Origin: G963666945 sp963666945 | GTDB taxonomy: Bacteria > Bacteroidota > Bacteroidia > Bacteroidales > Marinifilaceae | DNA length: 64,000 nucleotides | Direction: 5' to 3' | NCBI GenBank assembly: GCA_963666945.2 | Contig: CAXXRT010000025.1 | Span: forward strand, 1-64,000 | Part shown: one piece after another, positions 1 to 8,903 of the stretch | How positions within the stretch are numbered: position 1 is the first letter of the stretch | Layout: each line of letters starts with the position of its first letter | Position numbers and translations under genes: made by a program | Notes under the pieces: model-generated | The model's input: only the letters and a program-made list of their open reading frames with translations | Told to the model about the DNA's origin: nothing | Databases searched by the model: none

Positions 1-683
1 TAAGTAAGTGTCTGCTTTAAATCCGCAAAAGACACATTCTCATCCACATATAAAGCTTCTATCTGATGGAAAATACAATGTGCCCTGGCTGAAATAGCCT
101 CATTTCTAAACACCCTTCCAGGAGTAATACAACGTATAGGAAGCTCCATATGTTCCATATCGTGTACCTGTACCGAAGATGTATGAGTATGGAGAATAAC
201 ATCAGGCTCTTTTTCAATAAAAAAAGTATCCTGCATGTCCCTTGCCGGATGTTCTTCCGGGAAATTAAGAGCTGAGAAATTATGCCAGTCATCTTCTATC
301 TCTGGTCCTTCCGATACAGTAAAACCAAGACGGGTAAATATATCTATTATCTCATTTCTAACCACTGAAAGCGGATGCCTTGTTCCCAGTTTTAATGACT
401 CTGCCGGTAAACTTAAATCCATTCCCGATTTAGTTATATCTGAATGACTAAACTCTTCTTTAAGCTGATTAACCTTATTAATTGCCGAATCCTTAAGAAC
501 ATTCAATGCCTGACCAACAGCTTTTTTCTCATCATTAGGAACATTCTTAAATTCAGAGAAAAGTCCCGCTATCAAACCTTTTTTACTTAGAAACTTAATT
601 CTAAACTGCTCTATCTCATCCAGATTAGATACAACCAGATTCTCAATCTCTTCTTTTAACTCTTTAATCTTATCAAGCATCAT
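1..683 (-). CDS. pheS: Phenylalanine--tRNA ligase alpha subunit, C-terminus beyond window edge
   Basis: This is the N-terminal 227 or so residues of the catalytic alpha subunit of phenylalanyl-tRNA synthetase, which charges tRNA-Phe as an alpha2-beta2 tetramer in the cytoplasm. The reading frame is open from the ATG at 683 to the window edge. It shows the N-terminal helical coiled-coil arm (about residues 1-85), then the class II core with RHPLSVVRNEI, the GFTVSEGPEIEDDWHNF segment and the motif 2 region ITPGRVFRNE. Two ATG codons lie in tandem (683 and 680), so the start is uncertain by one codon. No beta subunit is visible. The family call is secure; only the C-terminal half is missing, because the window ends. 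Confidence 0.96.
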   Translation of the reverse strand, partial: MMLDKIKELKEEIENLVVSNLDEIEQFRIKFLSKKGLIAGLFSEFKNVPNDEKKAVGQALNVLKDSAINKVNQLKEEFSHSDITKSGMDLSLPAESLKLGTRHPLSVVRNEIIDIFTRLGFTVSEGPEIEDDWHNFSALNFPEEHPARDMQDTFFIEKEPDVILHTHTSSVQVHDMEHMELPIRCITPGRVFRNEAISARAHCIFHQIEALYVDENVSFADLKQTLT

Positions 684-710
684 ATTTAAAATTTATTTGG
701 GAAACGGCTA

Positions 711-718
711 CAAATATA
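711..718 (-). promoter_or_regulatory. Probable -7 box for pheS
   Basis: The minus strand reads TATATTTG, an exact match to the Bacteroidota TAnnTTTG -7 element, 28 bp upstream of the pheS start. No TTTG is seen at the usual -33 distance, so this is a single-box prediction. Confidence 0.4.
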
Positions 719-733
719 AAAAAATACTTTTTA

Positions 734-1546
734 CTATCTGTTTAATACTCTAACTTTTATACTCACATCCTTTAACGGTCTGTCATTTTTATCGGTTTTC
801 AAATTGGCTATTTTATCTATCACATCAAATCCTTCAATCACTTCTCCAAAAACGGTATATTCTTTATCAAGATGATGAACACCTCCCACTGTTGTATATG
901 CCTCTTTCATCTCCTCAGAGAAATACAAGGTTTCCGGACTTGCATCATACTCAAAAGCAATATCCCTTTTTATCTTGTCGGCAATTGTCCTGAATTCCTC
1001 TACCTTCTTATTATTCCTTAAAGTATCTAATAATGCCTTCTTCTCGGATGTATAATATTTCTTTATTATCCTGTTCTTAACAGGTATATTAACAGCCTTT
1101 TCCATTCTAATCAATTCCTCAATAGTGTAAACACGACCATGAACAATATAAAACTGAGAAATATCCGATTCCTTATGAAAGTTAACCCTGTCGGGCTGGC
1201 GGGGTGCACAAAGAGCGCCTTTCTTGTGAAATCTGTTTTTTCTTATCTCTGCATCCATAGGAATAGGCTTACCAAAACCAATATTCTGTCCCTTTATAGC
1301 ATTCTTAGAATCCGATGAACCTCCTTGTATAACAAAGTTTTTAATCACCCTGTAGAATAATGTCCCATCGTATTTCCCCTGCTTGGCCAGACGAATAAAA
1401 TTATCCCTGTGTTTTGGCGTGTCGTTATATAATTTAGCCTTTATATTACCCAAATTAGTCTGTATAAGAACCAATGGTTCATCATTCTGTGCATTTATAA
1501 TTATTGAAGTAAAAAGAAAAATATTCAAAAATATAAGTCTAACCAT
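734..1546 (-). CDS. Secreted cyclophilin-type peptidyl-prolyl isomerase
   Basis: Predicted cyclophilin that catalyses cis-trans isomerisation of Xaa-Pro bonds, probably in the periplasm. A hydrophobic signal peptide occupies residues 1-19 without a lipobox cysteine. The cyclophilin fold is clear: RDNFIRLAKQGKYDGTLFYR (about 47-66) followed by FVIQGG, and near the C-terminus TVGGVHHLDKEYTVFGEV then DVIDKI. Between them is a charged helical insertion of roughly 90 residues, typical of the long Bacteroidota members (270 residues against about 165 for minimal cyclophilins). A close paralogue of the same architecture lies at 25034-25852. It sits between pheS and the permease with its own spacing of about 20 bp to the next gene. 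The fold call is sure; the clients are unknown. Confidence 0.93.
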   Translation of the reverse strand: MVRLIFLNIFLFTSIIINAQNDEPLVLIQTNLGNIKAKLYNDTPKHRDNFIRLAKQGKYDGTLFYRVIKNFVIQGGSSDSKNAIKGQNIGFGKPIPMDAEIRKNRFHKKGALCAPRQPDRVNFHKESDISQFYIVHGRVYTIEELIRMEKAVNIPVKNRIIKKYYTSEKKALLDTLRNNKKVEEFRTIADKIKRDIAFEYDASPETLYFSEEMKEAYTTVGGVHHLDKEYTVFGEVIEGFDVIDKIANLKTDKNDRPLKDVSIKVRVLNR

Positions 1547-1567
1547 CTATCTTAACTTTTTTTAAAT

Positions 1568-2773
1568 CTATAATAATCTTTTAATCAAAAACCTGACAGG
1601 TAACCTTGATGCAAAATATCCAATGGTAAGTACAGAAGCCATAATAAGAACAAGGTCAGACAACAATACCTCAACGGGATATGCATAAACCACATAACCT
1701 CCGCCCCCAAGGGTTAGAAGTTCAAATTCATTCTGAAGAAAGCAGATTAAAACACCAAAAACCAAACCAGCAAAAGCTCCCAAAGCTGTAATCATCCATC
1801 CTTCATACCAGAATATCTTTTGTATATTCTCACGACTCATTCCCATATCCGACAATATCTCAATAGCGTCTCTCTTATCAATTATAAGCATAGTAAGAGA
1901 ACCAACAATATTAAACGAAGCAATAAGAAGAATAAACACAAGAATAAAAAATATTGCCATCTTCTCGGAATTCATCATACGATATAACGTTTCGTTTTGC
2001 TCAAATCTGTTCTTTACTATAAAATTATTCCCAACTATCTCAGATATCTTTTCCTGCATCTCCTTCTTATCCCCTTCAATATTGAGTTCAAAGGCAGATA
2101 TCTTACCCTTCATATCAAATAAGCGATCAGCAAAATCAAGAGAACAAAAGATATACTTTGAATCCAGCTCTTGCTGAATCGAAAATATTGCAGAAGGATG
2201 AGCATATTTTTTATTGAAGGCATCAACGGGATTTATGTAATTAGAGGATTTTCTATTAGGAAAATAAAAGTCAAGTGCAGACATGAAATTAAGACCTACA
2301 CCTAGATCCCTGGCTACATTAAAACCGGGAACAACAAAATCAAATCCATCCCCTCTCAGCTTAAAGACACCGTCATAAATCATAGTATCAAGCCCTTTTT
2401 CACTTGCATAACCATCAGCAATACCTTTAAGAACAACAGGTCTCTGAGAATCTTCATACTTTACAAGACAACTTTCCTCAATTATCTCGGAGAAAAAAAC
2501 TACCCCCTCAAGAGCTCTTAGTTGATCAATCGTTGATGAATCAGGAACAAAAGACTTTCCAACAGCAGGAATAATCTTAATATCCGAATCAAAGGTTCCC
2601 ATCATTCCACGAACAAGTCCATCTATTCCATTGAAAACAGAAAGTATAACAACAAGAGCTATTGTTCCCACAGCAACACCCACCACAGATATCAATGAGA
2701 TTATATTTATAACATTCTGCTTCTTTTTAGAAAACAAATAACGCCTGGAGATGAAAAAGGGGAGCCTCATCAT
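1568..2773 (-). CDS. LolC/LolE-type lipoprotein-releasing ABC permease
   Basis: Inner-membrane permease subunit of the FtsX/MacB superfamily, of the type that extracts lipoproteins from the inner membrane for passage to the outer membrane with the LolD ATPase. Residues 2-13 give the typical N-terminal FFISRRYLFSKKKQN, followed by one transmembrane helix (about 22-46), a large periplasmic domain (about 50-265) and three C-terminal helices (about 270-295, 320-345, 370-390). The length of 401 residues is normal. It starts 5 bp after the rbfA stop, so the two are very likely cotranscribed. No LolD ATPase is in the window. Assignment to LolC or LolE specifically is not possible from sequence reading alone. 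Confidence 0.88.
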   Translation of the reverse strand: MMRLPFFISRRYLFSKKKQNVINIISLISVVGVAVGTIALVVILSVFNGIDGLVRGMMGTFDSDIKIIPAVGKSFVPDSSTIDQLRALEGVVFFSEIIEESCLVKYEDSQRPVVLKGIADGYASEKGLDTMIYDGVFKLRGDGFDFVVPGFNVARDLGVGLNFMSALDFYFPNRKSSNYINPVDAFNKKYAHPSAIFSIQQELDSKYIFCSLDFADRLFDMKGKISAFELNIEGDKKEMQEKISEIVGNNFIVKNRFEQNETLYRMMNSEKMAIFFILVFILLIASFNIVGSLTMLIIDKRDAIEILSDMGMSRENIQKIFWYEGWMITALGAFAGLVFGVLICFLQNEFELLTLGGGGYVVYAYPVEVLLSDLVLIMASVLTIGYFASRLPVRFLIKRLL

Positions 2774-2778
2774 CTATT

Positions 2779-3114
2779 CTACTTTAGTAAATCATCAATT
2801 TTCTCTGCATAATCAAGACTGTCATCCACAAAGAACTTAAGTTCAGGAACTATTCTCAATTGTTTGCCTACCTTTCTGCCAAGGTTAAATCTTATCTGTG
2901 AAGCAGCATTATGAATACTCTCAATAACTTCCTTTGCCTTTCCTGAAGGAAAGATACTTAAATATACTTTAGCAACAGACAAATCAGGACTAATACGAAC
3001 TACAGTAACAGACACCATACTGCCAAGACAATACTCACGACATTCTCTCTGAAACATCTCACTTAAATCCTTTTGTATCAACCTACTTATTTTACTCTGA
3101 CGTGTAGTCTCCAT
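2779..3114 (-). CDS. rbfA: 30S ribosome-binding factor A
   Basis: RbfA is a small KH-like protein that binds the immature 30S subunit and helps mature the 5' end of 16S rRNA. The 111-residue product shows the family pattern: an N-terminal R..KISRLIQKDLSEMFQRE helix, the central ISPDLSVAKVYLSIFP strand, and the C-terminal KQLRIVPELKFFVDDSLDYAEKIDDLL segment. It is the first gene of a probable two-gene unit with the LolC/E-like permease, an arrangement common in this phylum. Confidence 0.95.
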   Translation of the reverse strand: METTRQSKISRLIQKDLSEMFQRECREYCLGSMVSVTVVRISPDLSVAKVYLSIFPSGKAKEVIESIHNAASQIRFNLGRKVGKQLRIVPELKFFVDDSLDYAEKIDDLLK

Positions 3115-3178
3115 AATAACATAATTTATATTGTAACATTATTTCTTTACAAAGGTAACAAAATAGCGCCACATTTTA

Positions 3179-3186
3179 TATATTTG
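3179..3186 (+). promoter_or_regulatory. -7 box of the tRNA-Pro gene
   Basis: TATATTTG matches the Bacteroidota -7 consensus TAnnTTTG and ends 12 bp before the mature tRNA 5' end, a distance typical of tRNA promoters here. A good -33 TTTG is not evident. Confidence 0.55.
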
Positions 3187-3198
3187 CATATCTTTTAA

Positions 3199-3273
3199 CG
3201 GGATGTAGCGCAGTCAGGTTAGCGCGCCACGTTCGGGACGTGGAAGTCGCGAGTTCGAATCCCGCCATCCCGA
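3199..3273 (+). tRNA. tRNA-Pro (anticodon CGG)
   Basis: A complete cloverleaf can be folded: 7-bp acceptor stem CGGGATG/CATCCCG, D-stem GCGC/GCGC, anticodon stem CCACG/CGTGG with loop TTCGGGA (anticodon CGG, reads CCG), and T-arm with the TTCGAAT loop. The T-stem GCGAG/CCCGC has one A-C mismatch. The discriminator is A and the CCA end is not encoded. The gene is followed at once by an intrinsic terminator, so it is a single-gene unit. Confidence 0.96.
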
Positions 3274-3286
3274 CTTTATAAACAAA

Positions 3287-3318
3287 AGCCCGTATTATAA
3301 AATCATACGGGTTTTTTT
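3287..3318 (+). terminator. Intrinsic terminator of tRNA-Pro
   Basis: Stem CCCGTAT/ATACGGG with a 9-base loop is followed by seven T residues, 14 bp after the tRNA. Confidence 0.85.
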
Positions 3319-3357
3319 GTCTATAATAAACAAAATTCATACTGAGAATACACCTTA

Positions 3358-3780
3358 TCAAATTATTTTCTTAAGTATAGCAAATCGACAAAATGGTTCC
3401 TTCTTAATAAAAATATCTTTTTTTCTTTTAAGCCAGGGATAAATCAATGCAGCCGAACCTCCCCCTGCAACATCAAAAATAAAATCAACATAATCACCAC
3501 TACGATCAACAAACACATAATGCTGTAATACTTCAATTAGCCCACCATAAAAAGAGACAGATAGTATTGTTATTAAGGTTATTTTAGAAAATGAAAGACT
3601 TGTCTGATATTTCAGCTCAGCACAAAGAAATATGCCCATGACAAAAAACATCCCTAAATGGACTATTTTATCAATATAAGGAATATTAAATGATGTCTCG
3701 GGAAGAGACTTCCCGGGCATTGCGCATAATACAAAGATTATAATACACCATATAATATTCCTTATAAGATACTTTCTCAT
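3358..3780 (-). CDS. VanZ-like family membrane protein
   Basis: A 140-residue protein with four predicted membrane segments (about 7-22, 36-55, 66-86, 104-121). It carries the VanZ family marks: SLPETSFNIPYIDKIVHLGMF near residue 25-45, GGLIEVLQHYV around 78-90 and SGDYVDFIFDVAGGG around 92-108. VanZ-like proteins are widespread and only VanZ itself is linked to low-level teicoplanin resistance; the usual cellular role is not known. It lies 14 bp downstream of lepA on the same strand and may be cotranscribed with it. The family is clear, the function is not. Confidence 0.85.
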   Translation of the reverse strand: MRKYLIRNIIWCIIIFVLCAMPGKSLPETSFNIPYIDKIVHLGMFFVMGIFLCAELKYQTSLSFSKITLITILSVSFYGGLIEVLQHYVFVDRSGDYVDFIFDVAGGGSAALIYPWLKRKKDIFIKKEPFCRFAILKKII

Positions 3781-3794
3781 TTTTATTTTATGCC

Positions 3795-5581
3795 TTAATC
3801 CAGTTTTAAAACAGCAAGGAAAGCTTTCTGAGGCACCTCAACATTACCCACCTGCTTCATCCTCTTCTTACCTTTTTTCTGTTTCTCAAGAAGTTTTCTC
3901 TTACGGGTAATATCACCACCGTAACACTTAGCCGTAACATCCTTACGTACAGCCTTTACTGTTTCCCTAGCTATAATCTTAGCTCCTATGGCTGCCTGAA
4001 TGGCAATATCAAATTGCTGACGAGGAATCAACTCTTTAAGCTTCTCACACATTCTCCTCCCAAAATTATATGCGTTATCGAAGTGAATAAGTGTAGAAAG
4101 AGCATCCACTGGTTCTCCATTCAGCAATATATCCAGCTTAATTAGTTTAGCAGTCTTATAACCTGTCTGGTAATAATCGAAAGAGGCATATCCTTTTGAA
4201 ATACTCTTTAGTTTATCATAGAAATCAAAGACTATCTCACCAAGAGGCATTTCATAAGTCAGTTCTATCCTGTTAGATGCAAGATACTGCTGGTTCAATA
4301 ATGTACCCCTCTTATTAAGACATAGTGTCATAATAGGTCCTATGAAATCAGCCTTGGTAATAATCTGAGCCCTGATAATAGGTTCTTCTATGCGATCCAG
4401 GACTGTTGGAGATGGCATATCAGAAGGGTTATGCATCTCGAAAGTCTCCCCCTTCTTGGTATACGCCTGATACATGACGTTAGGAACGGTACTTATAACA
4501 TTCATATCGAACTCCCTGTCAAGACGCTCCTGTATAATCTCCATATGAAGCATACCAAGGAATCCACATCGGAAACCGAAACCAAGTGCAAGAGAAGATT
4601 CTGGTTCAAATGTAAGAGAAGCATCGTTAAGTTGAAGCTTTTCCATAGATGCCCTAAGATCCTCATAATCGTCACTTTCAATAGGATAAATCCCGGCATA
4701 TACCATAGGCTTAACTTCCTCGAACCCATCAATAGCCTTGTCGCAGGCATTCTTTACATGAGTAATTGTATCCCCTACCTTAACCTCGGTAGATGTCTTA
4801 ATTCCCGAAATAATATATCCAACATCACCTACAGATATTTCTTTTCGTTCTTCCCTGTTCAGTCGGAGTACTCCGATCTCATCGGCATAATATTCTTTGC
4901 CAGTATTAACGAATTTAACAAGATCACCTTTTTAATCTTGCCGTTATATATTCTAAAATAAGCAATTATACCCCTGAAAGAGTTAAACTCTGAGTCAAAT
5001 ATAAGAGCTTGTAAAGGAGCATTTTCGTCTCCTTTGGGAGCAGGTACCCTTTCCACTATAGCCTCAAGCAACTCGTCAACACCAAGGCCTGTTTTCCCAC
5101 TAGCCTCAATTATATCACTGCGTTCGCAACCAATAAGCTCTACAATCTGATCCTTAACATCATCGGGCATAGCATTTGGAAGATCCATTTTATTAAGAAC
5201 AGGAATAATCTCAAGATCATTCTCTATAGCAAGATAAAGATTGGAAATAGTCTGAGCCTGAATACCCTGAGTAGCATCTACTATCAAAAGGGCTCCTTCA
5301 CAGGCTGCAATGGAACGAGACACCTCATATGAAAAATCAACATGCCCAGGAGTATCTATAAGGTTAAGAGTATACTTGTCACCCTTAAAATTATAGTCCA
5401 TTTGGATGGCATGACTCTTTATGGTAATACCTCTTTCCCTTTCAAGATCCATATTATCGAGTACCTGAGCCTGTAAATCCCTCTCTGATACTGTCTGGGT
5501 CTTCTCCAAAAGCCTGTCTGCCAAAGTACTTTTACCATGGTCGATATGGGCTATTATGCAAAAATTCCTTATATTCTTCAT
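3795..5581 (-). pseudogene. lepA: Elongation factor 4 (LepA), reading frame broken by one missing base
   Basis: LepA is a ribosome-dependent translational GTPase related to EF-G. The N-terminal part (5581 to about 4930) has the P-loop AHIDHGKSTL, DTPGH and NKMD; the rest (about 4930-3795) has the EF-G-like domains and the LepA-specific C-terminus (CYGGDITRKRKLLEKQKKGK). The frame breaks at about 4927-4933, where the minus strand reads AAAAAGGTGAT. One added G gives the expected KKGDLVKFVNTGKEYY and joins both halves into 595 residues, the normal family length. Nothing else is damaged. A consensus base error is the simplest explanation; true inactivation, or a -1 slip at AAA-AAG, is less likely. 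The start at 5581 gives the canonical MKNIRNFCIIAHIDHGK. Confidence 0.93.
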
Positions 5582-5666
5582 CTGCTGTATTTAATTACTT
5601 CTCTTCCAATTAGCTTACAAAAATACAGAAATTTACTTAATCCGAAAACATTCTAACTTTTTTCAA

Positions 5667-5674
5667 TATCTTTG
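5667..5674 (+). promoter_or_regulatory. Probable -7 box for the glycosyltransferase gene
   Basis: TATCTTTG fits TAnnTTTG and ends 27 bp before the ATG at 5702. No convincing -33 box is present. Confidence 0.4.
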
Positions 5675-5701
5675 TTTTAATCACGCATAAAACAAGGAAT
5701 A

Positions 5702-7120
5702 ATGGTAACGATCTCATGCTTTCTAAAAGGAGATAAAAAGGAAAAATCAACTATATTATCTGATAGTCTAAGAAAAATATTTTCGTTTAAAGACATATAT
5801 TACACAGGCAATCAACTCGACAAAAATATTTGCGACTACGATACTCTTAAAGATATAGCCCAAAAGGCAGATACCGATTACCTGCTGTTAATTACACAAA
5901 ATACCGGAATAACCTTTGATTCCGATTGCATCAACAGAATGGTTCAGGTTGCTGAAATGACAAGCTGCAATATGCTTTATTCCGATTATTTCCAGGCTGA
6001 TAACGGAAATTTAATTCCAACCCCCCTGATAAATTACCAGATTGGGAGTGTAAGGGACGACTTTGAATTCGGCCCCATTATTCTTTTCAGAACTGAAGCA
6101 TTTAAAAAAAACATAAAACTAGTTAAGGCACATTTAAAATACTCCGCCTTATACGCATTAAGGTTACGCATCTCACAAAAATCTCAGATTGTTCGCATAC
6201 CTGAGTTTTTATACAGTGTAGAAAAAGAAGATTTCAGGAAAACCGGAGAAAAGCAACACGACTATGTAAAAAAACAATTCAGAAAGATACAAATAGAATT
6301 GGAAGAGTCTTTCACTAACTATCTTAAAGATATAGGAGCCTTTTTACAAGCACCCTTCAAAAAAGTGAATCTTAACGCAGAAGTATTTGCCACTGAGGCA
6401 TCGGTAATAATACCGGTCCGTAATCGTGTAAAGACAATAAAAGATGCCATTGAATCTGTACAAAAACAGAGAACCGATTTTAAAACCAATATTATTATTG
6501 TTGATAATCATTCAACAGATGGCACTACAGAACTGATAAAAGAAATTTCAAAAGACAATAAAGATATCATCCACCTCATTCCTGAAAGAAAAGATCTTGG
6601 TATTGGGGGATGCTGGAACCACGCAATTAATCACCCCTTATGTGGTAAGTTTGCCATACAGCTTGATAGCGACGATCTCTACAGTAAAGAAAATACCATT
6701 AGCAGAATAGTCAACAAATTTTACCAGCTCTCCTGTGCAATGGTTATTGGTTCCTACAGAATGATAAACTTCAATCATGATGAAATACCTCCAGGCATTA
6801 TAGATCATAGCGAATGGACTGCGGAAAACGGACCAAACAACGCCCTCAGGATAAACGGACTGGGAGCTCCAAGGGCCTTTTATACACCAACAATAAGAGA
6901 TATACAATTTCCAAACGTAAGTTATGGAGAAGACTATGCGGTGGCATTGGCTATTTCTTCCAAATACTGCGTAGGCAGGATATACGAACCCATTTACAAC
7001 TGCAGAAGATGGGAAGGCAATTCTGATGCCGATCTTAGCATTGCTAAAGCAAACGAGCACAACATTTACAAAGACAGTATACGAAGCTTTGAAATATTAA
7101 AACGTATAAAAAAACAGTAA
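5702..7120 (+). CDS. Family 2 glycosyltransferase with an extra N-terminal domain
   Basis: The C-terminal half is a clear GT-A, family 2 glycosyltransferase: ASVIIPVRNRVKTIKDAIESV (about residues 235-255), VDNHSTDGTTELI (about 264-276), and the metal-binding QLDSDDLYS (about 320-328). The N-terminal 200 residues look like a second, degenerate GT-A fold (TDYLLLITQNTGITFDSD, then NMLYSDYFQ), without a clear DxD motif. There is no signal peptide or membrane helix. The next gene starts 4 bp after the stop, so the two form an operon. The donor and acceptor sugars cannot be named; the DUF1460 and DUF4922 neighbours suggest an envelope or sugar-nucleotide role, which is only inference. Confidence 0.85.
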   Translation: MVTISCFLKGDKKEKSTILSDSLRKIFSFKDIYYTGNQLDKNICDYDTLKDIAQKADTDYLLLITQNTGITFDSDCINRMVQVAEMTSCNMLYSDYFQADNGNLIPTPLINYQIGSVRDDFEFGPIILFRTEAFKKNIKLVKAHLKYSALYALRLRISQKSQIVRIPEFLYSVEKEDFRKTGEKQHDYVKKQFRKIQIELEESFTNYLKDIGAFLQAPFKKVNLNAEVFATEASVIIPVRNRVKTIKDAIESVQKQRTDFKTNIIIVDNHSTDGTTELIKEISKDNKDIIHLIPERKDLGIGGCWNHAINHPLCGKFAIQLDSDDLYSKENTISRIVNKFYQLSCAMVIGSYRMINFNHDEIPPGIIDHSEWTAENGPNNALRINGLGAPRAFYTPTIRDIQFPNVSYGEDYAVALAISSKYCVGRIYEPIYNCRRWEGNSDADLSIAKANEHNIYKDSIRSFEILKRIKKQ

Positions 7121-7124
7121 TCAA

Positions 7125-7976
7125 ATGAAGACAGCCTTTATTATAACAAGTATCTTAATTTTTCTTTCTTGTAGTAATACTGCAAAGACAAAAAAAGAAA
7201 AAGTACAACAATTAAGTATTGAAAGCAAAGACAGTCTTATATTCAACAGCTTTATAGAATACTCCAAGGCCTGTCCCCTAAACAAAATAAGCAACACTGC
7301 CACCTTTTTTATTAACACTCCCTACATGGGAGGAACACTGGACATTAATAAAAAAGAACAACTTGTAATCAACCTGAGAGGGCTCGACTGTCTTACCTTT
7401 GTGGAAAATGTTCTGGCATTGCACCTATGCCGCAAAAACAACAATATAAGCATACCATCCTTTACAGAAAACATAGAAAATATACGCTACAGAAATGGTA
7501 AACTTGATGGTTATGAATCACGACTACATTACTCCACAGACTGGCTTTACGACAACACAGAAAAAGGAATTATAAAAGACATAACAAAAGAAATAGGAGG
7601 AACACCATTTATAGGAAAGATAAACTTCATGAGCGAGCATTCCAATAAATATAAAGCCCTAAAAAGCAAAAAGGTAGTGAATAGAATAAAAAGTATAGAA
7701 GATAAAATAAACAGTCGCCAATATTTTTATATACCTAAATCCGATATTGCTCAAATCGAAAGCAAAATAGAAAACGGTGATATAATACTAATAACTACAA
7801 ATATAGAAGGACTCGATATTGCCCATGTAGGATATGCGATCAACGTAAACAACCGTATTCACCTGATTCATGCCTCAAGTCAATATAAAAAGGTGGTCAT
7901 CTCACCTTACCCTCTAAGCGAATATCTAAAAAACATAGATCACCATACGGGAATAATGGTTGCCAGAGTCTATTAA
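7125..7976 (+). CDS. DUF1460 lipoprotein, NlpC/P60-like amidase
   Basis: Predicted lipoprotein (signal 1-15 with ...IFLSC, Cys16) of the DUF1460 family, whose solved members have a papain-like NlpC/P60 fold and act or are thought to act on cell-wall peptides as N-acetylmuramoyl-L-alanine amidases. The catalytic cysteine is likely Cys89 in LRGLDCLTFVENV and the histidine likely His234 in DIAHVGYAI. The length of 283 residues is normal. It follows the glycosyltransferase by 4 bp and faces the DUF4922 gene tail to tail with 5 bp between the stops. The family is well supported; the exact bond cut is inferred from the family. Confidence 0.85.
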   Translation: MKTAFIITSILIFLSCSNTAKTKKEKVQQLSIESKDSLIFNSFIEYSKACPLNKISNTATFFINTPYMGGTLDINKKEQLVINLRGLDCLTFVENVLALHLCRKNNNISIPSFTENIENIRYRNGKLDGYESRLHYSTDWLYDNTEKGIIKDITKEIGGTPFIGKINFMSEHSNKYKALKSKKVVNRIKSIEDKINSRQYFYIPKSDIAQIESKIENGDIILITTNIEGLDIAHVGYAINVNNRIHLIHASSQYKKVVISPYPLSEYLKNIDHHTGIMVARVY

Positions 7977-7981
7977 TTAAG

Positions 7982-8875
7982 CTATAATGAGACTTCATCA
8001 AAGATTTCGGCAATCTTTATTTTACAAACTCTCTGGAAATCCCTATACCTGGGAGTTATCAAAACTCCAGCCATATCAATGGTTCCAGGACTAATCATTA
8101 TCTGGTCATCCATATTTATATAATGGGAAGACCTGTGTTTCTTACGGGGAAAAACTATAGTAGTCCAGATGCCATCATCATATCTACATATAACATTAAT
8201 TCTCGGTTCAATATACTGAAGAGACATTACACATTTTTCATTGATGATCTTGTAAAACTCAAGCACACTCTTATTAAAATCTCTGGAAGTAATAATATAA
8301 CAGGTTCTTAAATAATTTATTGCATGGTAAACTACGGTATCCATTTCAAAATCAAGCACCTGAGAACTCCTCAAAAGATCAGGCAATTCCCTTTCTGTCT
8401 GTGTAAAATTCTTTGTTCCTGCCTGAAAATGCATGTGATCGGGAGCGGAAGCCCCACAATCCGGTGCGTTATAAATAATTGAGTAATCTTCTAAGTCCCT
8501 TGCCAAAAAGAGCATATCTTCAAAGTCTGCAATAGTCTGTTTTACGTGATCTATCGTAGGAATGGTAAAATGAACAGGAAGAATTGGAAAAGGATTAACA
8601 AGAATATTGTATTTATTGCGGTAAACAACACCTCTTTGCTCAGAGGGACGATTTGTCTCACACAAAAAACATTTACGTTTTTTGATATCATCCTTGCCAA
8701 CTTTGGCTCCGGTTGATACTATCCTTTCTGGATTGTACTGAAGACGAACAAGACAATGATCATACTCAACCACCCTTTCCTCCACATTCAGAAGACCTGC
8801 GTAGTTTATACCTGCAAGTCCCCATTCCTTAAGCTGACTATCAAAAAGATCATTTACTTCTTTGAGTACACTCAT
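7982..8875 (-). CDS. DUF4922 protein, HIT-like nucleotidyl phosphorylase fold
   Basis: A 297-residue cytoplasmic protein of the DUF4922 family. It has a CFLC pair (about residues 69-72), VNPFPILPVHFTIPT (about 92-106), and the histidine-triad-like SAPDHMHFQAG (about 142-152). That last motif resembles the HxHxQ active site of GDP-hexose phosphorylases, ATP adenylyltransferases and GalT. It may therefore move a nucleotidyl group to or from a sugar phosphate, but the substrate is unknown. It is convergent with the DUF1460 gene. The family call is good; the catalytic role is inferred from the motif. Confidence 0.75.
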   Translation of the reverse strand: MSVLKEVNDLFDSQLKEWGLAGINYAGLLNVEERVVEYDHCLVRLQYNPERIVSTGAKVGKDDIKKRKCFLCETNRPSEQRGVVYRNKYNILVNPFPILPVHFTIPTIDHVKQTIADFEDMLFLARDLEDYSIIYNAPDCGASAPDHMHFQAGTKNFTQTERELPDLLRSSQVLDFEMDTVVYHAINYLRTCYIITSRDFNKSVLEFYKIINEKCVMSLQYIEPRINVICRYDDGIWTTIVFPRKKHRSSHYINMDDQIMISPGTIDMAGVLITPRYRDFQRVCKIKIAEIFDEVSL

Positions 8876-8903
8876 ATCCTAAAATAAAAATAAGAGTAAG
8901 CTA

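Noticed and set aside
3176..3361. Minus-strand reading frame of 61 residues containing a GFELATSTSRTW-like stretch
   Set aside because: It is the complement of the tRNA-Pro gene, a frequent false protein call.
4431..4961. Plus-strand open frame of 176 residues within lepA
   Set aside because: It lies antisense to conserved LepA sequence and has no domain or start context; it is a shadow of the real gene.
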